Shown piece after piece: positions 46,630-57,487 of a DNA stretch of 64,000 nt (position 1 is the stretch's first letter; each line of letters begins with the position of its first letter). Position numbers and translations under genes: made by a program. The DNA comes from Cornus controversa (lineage: Eukaryota; Streptophyta; Magnoliopsida; Cornales; Cornaceae), in contig CM048848.1 of the NCBI GenBank assembly GCA_026545225.1, forward strand, positions 12,194,853-12,258,852, in the 5' to 3' direction. The notes under the pieces were generated by a model. It saw nothing but the letters and a program-made list of their open reading frames with translations, was not told where the DNA came from and searched no databases.

Positions 46630-47997
46630 TGATAAGCATTGAATGTTATACATTCTCGCACCTTTACTTATGTATTTTAATTCCTTAGATGCACATATTG
46701 TATAGTTTTCACGTGCTTTTATATTTTTGATGATTTTAGGTTCAAAGTCAATTTTTGGTGTAATTTGATTCCATTAGCAATTCAAGAATGCATTCCTCAA
46801 TCTGAGTGTACTTCATGGAAGATCTTTAGCTAGGATTGGTGAGTTGCGTATCAAGACCAGAGTCGGGAAGCTGAAGAGTGAAGGAGAGTAGAAGCAGGCA
46901 CTTCGATCCATCAAAGTCACAGCTTTGATCCATCGAAGCTTTGATGCATCAAAGTCCCTACTTCGATATATCGCCCAATCTTGCAGAAGATATTTTTTTG
47001 CAAGATATTTTCTTCACTTGCCACTTGTCCAATTTTGCTTAGATGAAACCTTGAACGAAATTTCTGTGATATTTTGAGCCTAAAGTCAAATATATAGATA
47101 AGAATTATGTAATAGTTAGATATATCACTTTTCTTGTAAGAAATAACATATATGGAAATTTTAGATAGAGAAAGTAAAGTTCTAGAGAGGGAAAGCTCCA
47201 ATGAAGGCTTTGGAAAGCCTTGAAGACCATTTTGAGCATGGATTTACCTCTGTCTATGGAGTGCATCTAGTCCACCATAATCAACTAATCCTTCTCTAGG
47301 GTTTTGACAAACCCTAGCCATGTAATAGTGTTTTAATTATGGTGAATTGTAGTTTTTATACAATCTTTGTGTATATGTCTCTTGCCTTGAGCCTTATTTC
47401 AATAAAAGTTTAGAAATTCCTTATGCTCATGTGTTGTGATTTATCCACTTGTCTTAGAATGCTTAAATTTTTCACATGATCTTCAAACACTTGTAAGTTC
47501 CACGAGGACTACAAGTGATGGCTTGAGACTAGTTTTCATTTTCACATGCATAGCTAGATTTGTATAGTCCATGCTAAGAGATGGTAAATTAGCTACACTT
47601 CGTTAATTAGGTAAGTAGTTAGGTAGAAAATTTACATGTATCAAAGATGGACTATAGTATTTTAAGGAGCACATATCCTCTTGACGGTTGCATTGTAAGC
47701 CACAAGCTAAATGCATCGATTATTACACATTTGCATTAATCCCCCAATTTATTATAAGTTTGACATGTTACGAGGCTAGTGGCGAAGTCTCAACCCTAGT
47801 TCTTTATCTTTTTCTCAACTTTGTATTTTAATTACAATTTCTGAATTTTAAAGTAGAGTAGACAAACAACTCAAACTTGTTTGTGAATTAAACAAGAACC
47901 GACCTTCGAATTTTAGTATATTATTCCGACGACTCTCTGTGGGATCGACACCTTCAACTTAGAACCCTATCCTTCAAGGATTCGTTCTAGTGCGTGT
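46630..47997 (+). repeat. Athila/Tat-type LTR with dyad-word block
   Basis: Starts TGATAAGCATTGAATGTTAT; the right part (GGGATCGACACCTTCAACTT, CTATCCTTCAAGGATTCG) matches the solo LTR end at 59305-59360. The exact right end is blurred by the Copia piece that follows. Dyad words CTTCGATCCATCAAAG, CTTTGATCCATCGAAG and CTTTGATGCATCAAAG lie at 46901-46973. Confidence 0.7.
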
Positions 47998-50220
47998 TTA
48001 TCTTCATCATCACTAACATATTTACCATTTTCCTCCTTGACCTCTTGAATTGAAGTCTTTAGACCTATGCTCTTCTTTTGTTCAGGTTTTTCTTGACGAT
48101 TTTTCATCTAGATTTCATGAGTCATAAGTGATCCCATGAGGTCTTCAAGACTCAATGTATCGAAAGAATTGAAGGTTGGCACCAAAGAATTTTTTCCACA
48201 TTGTCGGGAGTTGAGTAATTCCTACCAAGATGAGATAAACTATTAATAATGTTAGTGAATTGAGTAAACATCTCACTCTCACCAATGGTTTCATTGGGTT
48301 CCATCTTAAATAGCTCATACTCACGAATTAACATGCTCACTTTGGTGGCTCTAACTTGCTTAGTGCCTTCATAGATCATTTCTAATTTATCCCAAATATT
48401 TTTTGTGGACTTACAAGCCAAAATTCTATTGAATTCGGATTTGCTCAAAGCACAATAGAAGTTTGTAATGGCTGTAACATTGATTTGAACAAGTTTTCGG
48501 TCATTATCATTATATTCATGCAAATCTTTTGGAACTCTTAGACCTTCTATGATTTTTATAGAAACTAAGGGTCCGTCACATCACTTTCTAAATTTGGTAA
48601 TCAATAGATTAAAGAAACTATATCATTCTAGGTTTCCAATAGCTATAGTCGAGTTCGTCAAACTAAGGTGGCCTATTGTTAGATTGGCCTTCTACATGAG
48701 ATGGTCCTTGCATGTTTGCCATATTCAAACTCTAAGACGATTAAGTCCTATTCAAGAGTCCAAACTCTAATACCAATTGTTACCCAAGAGTTGACCCTAG
48801 AAGGGGGGTGAATAGGGTCAATGGCAAACTATGACAATTTCTCTACTAATTTAAAGTGTAATAAGTAAATAAAGATAAAGTAATTATAGAAGAAAGATAA
48901 TGGAATTAATGCACAATAAATAAAAGCAAGAGATAGAGAAGATGTAACGTGATTCAGAATCCCCTATTCCACGACTCAAGATCCCTCTTGAGAATTTCTA
49001 AATCCACTAAGGCTTCTCCTTTTGGATAGAGAGCAAACCTTTATAATAGAGCTCACAAGCTCCTTCTTTCTCTTGCTTAGTGAAGTGTTCCACCTAGTCT
49101 TTTAGGGTTCAACCAACCATTTACAATAAATGAGAGGAAGATTTGTTGCACCATAAATGGTATCTCTCAAAGGCAAATGCTCAAATTTAAGATCACAACT
49201 ATAACAATAAATGAATATCAAGTTTAAAGCTCAAATCTTAGTTGAAAGAGGATGAGATGAATAAATGATGATCAATTTTTGTACACTTGGTAGCTCTACA
49301 TCATAAATACAGACCAAGACTCATATATAAAGTTTCTTTCAAAAATATGGTTGTTGGAGGTGGTTGAATACATTAAATGTACCAAACTAGCCGTTTAGAT
49401 CTGAATCGCATAAAAGCAGTTGACTTATGCATAAAACAATCGACTTATAAGTTGACTATTCATTTAGGAACGTCGTCTGTTTCATCTTTTCAAAGTAAAA
49501 ATTAAGATTCTTCACAATATAAGTCAACTGATGAAATTGGGTACGTCGACTATTTTGTCACTCTAGAAATGTCAAAAATGATCTGTTGTAATAAGTTGAC
49601 TTACAAGAATAGATAAGTCAACTGATAAGAAGACTTATCTAAAAATATAAGTAGACTTATTTATGGAATAAGTCAATTATTTTGACACTCTAGAAAAGTC
49701 AAAAAGTTCTGTTGAAATAAGTCGACTATGGGAATGGATCTGATTTATGCTCAGCATAAAAAATACAGAACTTTGAAATCCAAATGAGCCTAAACCATCA
49801 AGGACATTTAAGATGTGATTCAATATGATCAAATCTTGTTTCTAAGAGGCTAAGGACCAATATGACATATAAGAATGATATGCATATGGTTTGTAGAATC
49901 TTGTTTTAAGAGAATGAGCTTCAAGCAAGATATTTAAATATAACTTTACAAGATTACCTAAGCTTGCACCATTTCTTAACTACCTCAATTCTTCTTTGTT
50001 TGACATGATTCTTCAAGCTTGATGTGCCAACTTCTTTTCAATGGAATGGATTATTTCGATCATGTCATCTTCAATATTTTATCCTCATTGTGAATGCTAT
50101 CTTGAGTAGATCATTGTTTTAAGCAATCACTCAATGTAAATGTTAGTACCTAACATCATTAATGGTTTGTTATCATCAAAATTACAAGATTGCCCTTAGG
50201 TTAAAACTTTTGGGTCAACA
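47998..50220 (-). mobile_element. SIRE-type Copia fragment (LTR plus gag), broken
   Basis: Fossil on the minus strand. The LTR runs 50220 to 48778, starting TGTTGACCCAAAAGTTTTAA and containing TTTTGATGATAACAAACC, known from SIRE/Maximus LTRs, and ending GGGTCAACTCTTGGGTAACA. The primer site TGGTATTAGAGTTTGG follows at about 48759-48774, then gag of the UBN2 type (48523-48152: FYCALSKSEFNRILACKSTK, IWDKLEMIYEGT). The rest of the element is absent. Broken. Confidence 0.8.
48778..50220 (-). repeat. SIRE-type LTR with dyad words
   Basis: 1.44 kb. Words of the AATAAGTCGACTTATT type, many with one or two changes, fill 49380-49740 in two longer units that share CACTCTAGAAA and CTGTTG. Confidence 0.75.
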
Positions 50221-53200
50221 ACCACTTTGAGAAGTGGAAAATTAATTGACAACAAGGCGGGGGAAGAAGAAGAGTGATAAAGAAGAAGTGACAAAGTGTC
50301 CAAGGGCTGAAATTTCTTATGAGCCTAAGGCGCCTTTCCTACAACGTTTTCAAGAAGCATCTAAGTTAGGAAAGCAAGGGGACAAGTTGCATGACATGAT
50401 GGAGGTGTTTCAATAAGTGAAGATTAACCTAACATTCCTTGATGCAATTAAACAGATTTCTCCTTAGGCAAAATTCTTGAAGGACTTGTGCACTCAGAAA
50501 AGGCGATTAAAGAGCTATGTTCCTAAGAGAGTGATACTCCCACAAAAAGTAAGTTTTATTATTCATCATTGTACTTCTCCCAAGTATAAAGATCCTAGAG
50601 CTCCAACTATTTCATGCATCATTGGGGAGCACCATGTGGATAAAGCTCTTTTGGATTTGGGTGTAAGTGTGAACTTGTTACCTTACTCGGTGTATCTACA
50701 GTTGGGTTTAGGAGAGTTAAAGCCTACCACGGTGGTGTTACAATTTATAGATAGATTAACCAAGCAACCTCGTGGAATCATTGAAGATGTGCTAATCAAG
50801 GTGGACAAGTTTTATTTTCTAGTGGACTTCATTGTTGTAGATACTAAGCCAGTTCACAATCTGAAGAGGCATATTCCAGTCATCCTTGGACGATTTTTTT
50901 TAACGACTGCTGATGCTTGTATTAATTGTAGATTAGGGGTTATGGATATATCATTTGGCAACATAAAGGTAAAATTGAATATTTTTAATGTCATTCAACA
51001 TCCTCCAAACCAGAGAAACTTTTTCTTCATGGATGGCATTGATTGGAAGAATTTGCTTCATGTGTTTTATCTTAAAATCCTTTGGAGGCATGCATGTCCT
51101 TCTTTGATTATGAGTTTTTTGACATTGAGAAGTCCATTGAGGAGGTGAATCATATTCTTAATGTAGGGGCTATGCAGAATACTCCACCTTGGAGGATTCC
51201 GATTAAGCCACTACCTCATCTTTCCAATACTCCTCCAGTGCCATCATTAGTGTCCCCTCCACAGTTAGAGTTGAAGCCTCTACCTAAGAAGCTAAAGTTT
51301 GTATTCTTAGGGGCTAATGAAACCCTTCCAGTTGTCATTGCCTCTGATTTGACACACCCAAGAAGCAAGCCTAGTGGAGATTTTATGCAAACATTGTGAA
51401 ACAATTGGGTGGAGTGTAGCTGATCTCAAAGGCATCGAACCTTCTATTTGCATGCACAAAATTCACTTGGAGTATGAGAGTAAGCTAACCAGAGAAGCAC
51501 AAAGGCGATTAAATCGTAACATAAAGGAAATGGTGAAGAAGAAAGTGATCAAGTTGCTAGATGCGGGCATCATCTACCCAATTTTTTATAGCAAATGGGT
51601 GAGCCCTACTCAAGTCGTTCCTAAGAAGTCTATCATAATAATTGTTCCAAATTCTGTGGGGGAATTCATTCCACAACACATCACCACTGGTTGGCATGTT
51701 TCCATTGATTATAGAAAACTCAACTCCAAGACTAGGAAGGATCACTTTCCTCTTCCATTCAATGATCAAATTTTTGAGAGATTGACGGGTTAGAGTTATT
51801 ATTATTTCTTAGATGGTTATTCGAGTTATAATCAAGTGGCTATGGATCTAGAAGATCAAGAGAAGAACACTTTTACATGCCTTTTCGGTACTTTTGCTTA
51901 TCGTCGCATGCATTTTGGGTTATGTAATGCGCCAATGACTTTTTAGAGGTGCATGATAGCCATATTTTCAGACATGGTGGAGAAATTCTTAGAAGTCTTT
52001 ATAGATGACTTCTTAGTTTTTGGGTCATCTTTTGAAGATTGTTTACAGAATTTATCACTTGTTCTTCAATGATGCCGAGAATGGAATTTCATCCTTAGTT
52101 GGGAGAAGAGTCACTTTATGGTGAAGGAGGGTATTGTGTTAGGATATGTTGTCTCACAGAATGGCATTGAGGTTGACAAAGCGAAGATTGATCTTTTTCT
52201 ATTTTGCCTCCTCCCACATCCGTCAAGCAAGTTCATTCTTTCTTAAGCTATACCAGATTCTATATAAGGTTCACTAAAGACTTCAGTAAGATTGTTTGAC
52301 CCTTATGTCAACTCTTGACTAAGGATGCTACTTTCTCTTTTGATGAAGATTTTTTGAAGGCCTTCGAGAAGCTTCGATCTTTACTATCATCTGCTCCTAT
52401 CATGCAGTCTCCTAAATGGTCTTTACCATTTGAAATCACGTGTGATGCTTTTGATTTTTCAATAGGGGCTGTTTTGGGTCAACAAGAAGACAAGCGTCCA
52501 TATATCATATACTATGATAGTAAGACTCTTTCTGATGCTCAACTCAATTACATGACCACAGATAAAAAAAATTTAGCAGTAGTATTTGCCTTGGACAAAT
52601 TTCGTTCATATTTGTTAGGATCCAAGGTGGTGGTCTATTCTGATTATGCTTCATTGAGGCACTTGTTAGCCAAGAAGGAGACCAAGCCACGTCTTATTCA
52701 GTGGATTCTATTCCTAAAAGAATTTGACTTAGAGATTAAAGACAAGAGGGGGACATTAAACGTGGTGGTGGATCATCTATCTTAGATTTTATTGGACTCC
52801 TTGTTCGATAAATTACCCATTTGTGAATCCTTTCTGGATGAGCAATTATTTGGAGTCTTTGATGGGTCTTTGCCATGGTATGTAGGCATTGTGAACTATT
52901 TGGCGCCATTAGGAAGTTACCACAGGGGGTGGTCCAAGCAAGAGCGTGATAGATTATTTTCTCAGATTTGTCGTTATTTTTGGGAAGATCTAGAGTTGTT
53001 CAAGTATTGTCCAGACCAGATTATTCGTCAATGTGTTCCTGATCACGAGTTCCAATATGTGTTTAAATTCTACCATTCTTTAGCATGTAGAGGTCATTTT
53101 AGTGCAAGGAAGATGGCGGCAAAGGTACTTCAATGTGGGTTCTTTTGGCTCTCTTTATTTTGTGATGCCTATGTCATTTATAAGACTTATGATTTATGTT

Positions 53201-54130
53201 AGAGACTGGGTTCCATGTCGAGCCAAAATGTGATGCCAATGAGCCCAATATTGGTTGTAGAGATATTCGATGTTTGGGGAATTGATTTCATGGGCCCTTT
53301 TCCACCTTTTGGTTGTGAGTATATTCTCACGGAGGTTGATTATGTTTCTAAATGGGTGGAGGCGGCAGCGACTAGAACCAATGATCACAAGGTCATTGTC
53401 AAATTTATGTATGAGAATGTTTTCAGTCAATTCGGTATTTTGAGAGCATTGATCAGTGATGGTGGTTCTCACTTTTGCAACAAATTCTTGAGGGGATTGC
53501 TTGCCAAGTGTTTTATGACCCACAAGCTTGCGGCCCCTTATCAGCCTCAGATGAGTGGGCAAGTAGAGTTTTCTAACCAGGAAATCAAGCACATCCTAGA
53601 GAAGACAGTCAGGTCGGATTAAAGAGATTGGTCTTTTCGTTTGAGTGAAGCACTGTGGGCGTATCGTACTACTTACAAGACTCCTATCGGTTGGTGGTTG
53701 GGAAAGCATGTCATCTTCCAGTACAAATAGAGCATAAGGCGCTTTGGGTGATTCAGAAGCTTAACTTTGATATGAAGGCGGTCGGGGAAGAAAGAAAGTT
53801 GTAACAAAATGAGTTGGAAGAGTTTTGATATGATGCATATGAGAGTTCATGCATTTATAAGGAGAGGATGAAAGCATTCAATGACAAGCACCTTTTGCGT
53901 AAGTCATTGTCTCTGGGTAAAAAGGTGTGGCTTTTCAATTCTAATCCTTGGTTGTTTCCCGAAAAGTTGCTTTCAAGATGGGATGGTCCATTCAAGTTAT
54001 TTTAGTTTTTCCCCATGGAGCCGTGGAGATTTAGAGCTTGAGGGATAATACTTTGATGAAGGTTAATGGACAAATTCTCAAACATTGTGTTGAGGGGATA
54101 GTGCCCAAAGAGAGATGTGGAATCTGTTGA
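50221..54130 (+). pseudogene. Athila/Tat-type Gypsy gag C-terminus and pol, broken
   Basis: Fossil polyprotein region in Gypsy order. Gag tail 50221-50470. Protease 50477-51010 (LDLGVSVNLLPYSVYLQLGL). Reverse transcriptase about 51400-52260 (SKWVSPTQVVPKKS, HVSIDYRKLNSKTRKDHFPL, HFGLCNAPMTF, VFIDDFLVFGSSFEDC). RNase H 52315-52785 ([39 protein letters not shown]). Integrase about 52980-53700 (zinc region HSLACRGHFSARKMAAKV, core [37 protein letters not shown]). It is the only pol-bearing Gypsy region in the window. Broken, with several disruptions. Confidence 0.85.
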
Positions 54131-54809
54131 CTTGACGGATCCCATCTATCATGATTGATCCTCTCAGTTGGTGAACGTCGCCTACGAACGTTAATTGTGG
54201 GATATTTTGTATATTAGTTATTTGATTTCTTTTTATTTCTTTCTTGCATTCTTCTTTTTATGTTTTTCTTTACTTTTAGTTGAAGATTATGTGCTTTTTA
54301 ATGTATTTTTTTTAGTGTTCAAAGTATATTTGCTTCCGCTGGAGGTTAAGAGATGGACAGGGGGTATTTAGCTCCAAAACAGGCAAAAAAAGGTCCCCTC
54401 AGTCGACCTTAGGTGATAGGCCCTCTAAAAATAAGCCTCTCGGTTGACCTTGGGCGAGGAACAGCCCAGGTCGTACCAGTTTAGGCGATTGATCGCTTAT
54501 TAGAGGGGCGATCGGTTGCCCCTACCCATCAGATATTTTTTTTGCATTACCAGGTTGGGTGATCGATTGCCCAGCCTTGGGTCGATCAATCGTCCGGGCT
54601 TATGAGGGCCCAACTGATCTATTTTTGATGTATTTAAAGAGCTTTTGGTGACCTATATGGTCCCACTCAAAAATACCTCACTTGGTGCCTACTTTTGCCT
54701 CTCCTATATCAAAGTACTCTAAAATATTTTACTTTTATTGGCATATTGCTACTTGATCATCATCAATCATCACTATCATCATCAATTCCAACTTGTGCTT
54801 CTCCATTAT
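54131..54809 (+). other. Post-pol non-coding region of the Athila-type element with dyad words
   Basis: Pyrimidine-rich after pol, then a block at 54395-54600 with words such as TAGGCGATTGATCGCTTAT, GGGCGATCGGTTGCCCC and GGGTGATCGATTGCCCA. No coding signal. Confidence 0.6.
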
Positions 54810-56065
54810 TGTTACACCCTAAAATTTGGACCGCCGGGACTCCCTCGGACCGACCCGAATCCCGAGTGTGAACCCGTTCACTCAACCCCGTGAACGACCT
54901 TAACCATACTCATGTGATAGTATCAAACTTTGATACCATGCTGTCATACCCCAGAATTCATTACCCAAAAACCCGAGGTGACATCCGTTCACTTACCCGT
55001 AATTACCGCGGAAGCTCAATCACATTCATACGCCTATATATGCATAAATATACGTATGTATATACACACAACGCAAAATCAACCAATCCCAGTGGGCCTC
55101 CAGCATACACCCTTCAATGATTACCTCACACAGGATACATAACTCCTTGTACGTCCATCATCATGGGCTAAAAATGAAACCATTGGAAAGAGGGTTTCAA
55201 AATACTTTATTTCAAAAAACGAATCACTTAATTCGGATTTGAAACGACCAAGTTATGCCTATTTCAAATTTTAAAAATCTGCATCAGTCGACTTATCAAT
55301 GAATCACTTGACTTATTGAATGAATTAGTCGACTTTTTTGCTACTCTAGAAAGCTCTAAAACACACTGTCCAAATTAGTCGACTTATAGAAAGGAATAAG
55401 TCGACTTATTCAACCTGGAAATCCTATTTTACACCCTTTTTGTCCAAAATTCACTCTAAAACTCATATCTAATCACTTCTACAATACAAAACTAATCCAA
55501 CCACATTCAAATCATCATTTAAAAGGCATTTCAACCTAATAAAAATAAAGCTTCATTTGATCATGTCCATAAACATATACAATGGGATTCAACCCAACAT
55601 TCTTCCGTTCAAAATCCACAAATCACATATGATCTATATATGAACATTACATTTGAAACTAAAGTGCACCAACATGAATCAAATGTAAATACAAAGCTTT
55701 CAATCTAGTCCACATGCCACAAGTTAGCTTGGACATCTATCTACATGTCAAAAATCCAAAAGAACTTTAAAAGGTCCATTATGCTAATCATGCTTCGTCC
55801 TCCATCGGCGCCTTATCTGAAAAGTTTATATAAATAGGGGGTGAGCACCACTGCGGCTCAGTAGAAATGATCCACCCATCTCCACTCCAATCTGTCAGCC
55901 TTGCATGAATGCACATAAAATCACTACATGTCTACATGACGAGTATGCATGCCCTTTTTACCCACAAATAATCGCGTTTTTTAAATCATGAGTGATGCTC
56001 CACATCTCAATGCATACATATATATATATATATACATATATATATACATATATATATATATATAC

Positions 56066-56098
<33 letters not shown>

Positions 56099-57239
56099 AC
56101 TCACGCCATAAATTTTTGAAAATCAATTCAATGGGGACTAACTTATCACACCACCTCCATAGTAAGGGTCTCTTCGGCACACAAACTCTGCTTACGCTTC
56201 TCGATTTACTATTCTGACGGATGCGCTATCCTCTTGGCCAAGTCTTGGGTCTTCCACCCTAGGGGTCATCCCCTTATCTTAATTCTCAATGTTGTCACGC
56301 CCCAAAAATCTCGATTTTCACATAGTGCACATAATCACATCAATGTACTCAATCAACACAATGCAATGCATTTTATCAAATCAATGCATTTTCCTTCCAC
56401 TTCAAGATTGTCACAATGTCATCACACTCATCTCATGGAAATCATCATGTTTGTGCATTTTATAAGAAAAGTCATATCTTTCATGCATAAATCTATAAAC
56501 ACCCACATTTTCATATTTTCACCAAATGAACACATTTTTCCTCAAAAGCATTCATAGTCACATTTGCACATACACAACATATATAAGCCCTAACCAACAT
56601 GTTAGACATTTGTACATGCATAAATCACAATGGTATACATATATACACATATACTTAACCCTAGGCTCAAGAAATCAAATCTATCTTTTATGTCACATAA
56701 AAGTGACCTATAAGATCAAAGTAAGAATGAGTCTAGCACCCCTACCTCAAATCTTAGGCTTTGAATCCCTCTTTTGAAAATTCCAGCCGTCCCAACTTTA
56801 TGAAGTGAAGGTTTTGATCGGTTCAAACCGATGCCCATGACGCCCTCTACACACTTTCCTTCTTCGGTTACCTCTAAATCACACCTTAAGCCTTCCAAAT
56901 TCTAAAGAGAAGGGAGAGAGATGAAGTAGGATTTTTAGAGAAGGAGAGAGAGAGAGACATAAAAATGAATATCTCTGACCCCCCAGATATTTATTCCACT
57001 CCTAGGGACGCGAAAAGACCATTTTGCCCCTGGCCACTGAACGTACCCTTCCGACCTCCGGATTAATTCTCAAAAACTCCGTTGGACTTGACACTTCCAT
57101 GACATTCTAAACATTTCGTTTAGTCCATAACCAAAAATAAAATTTTTCATAATTTTTCTAAAATTTTTGGACTCATTTAACCTCATCCCGGGACCCCTAT
57201 TGACCAAAAAGTTAAACTTTATTGGGCACGGTCTCTACA
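54810..57239 (-). mobile_element. Tekay-like Gypsy copy, mostly one LTR, broken
   Basis: Fossil on the minus strand with target duplication ATTAT (54805-54809 and 57240-57244). LTR C runs 57239 to 54942, starting TGTAGAGACCGTGCCC and ending GGGGTATGACA, and is followed by a primer-site region TGGTATCAAAG at about 54927-54937. The last part, 54810-54890, resembles the LTR's own end and finishes GGGTGTAACA. LTR C holds a TA/CA microsatellite at 55997-56098 and dyad words at 55280-55425. Broken. Confidence 0.8.
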
Positions 57240-57244
57240 ATTAT

Positions 57245-57487
57245 CATTAAAGTTTTAAATTTTCCATATTTCCTTCTTCACAAGATGTGTGCTTTAATTG
57301 TGGGATTGGGCTGATATCTCTGATGGGTTTTGTGCTACAAGTTTGGGGGAGGACATTACACTTTGGTTGTGGACTATTTGATTGATTTTGGAGTGGTGTT
57401 GATCTTAGAAAAGGAAGTTGAAGGTAGTGATAAAATTGTGCGTGCCAAGTGTTTGTTAAAAGACCTCAACCAACTTTTTGATTCTAA
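57245..57487 (+). other. Athila-type internal sequence before the accessory ORF
   Basis: Continues the sequence left of 54805. Contains AAGTTTGGGGGAGGACATTA, of a type common in the untranslated parts of Athila/Tat elements. Confidence 0.5.
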
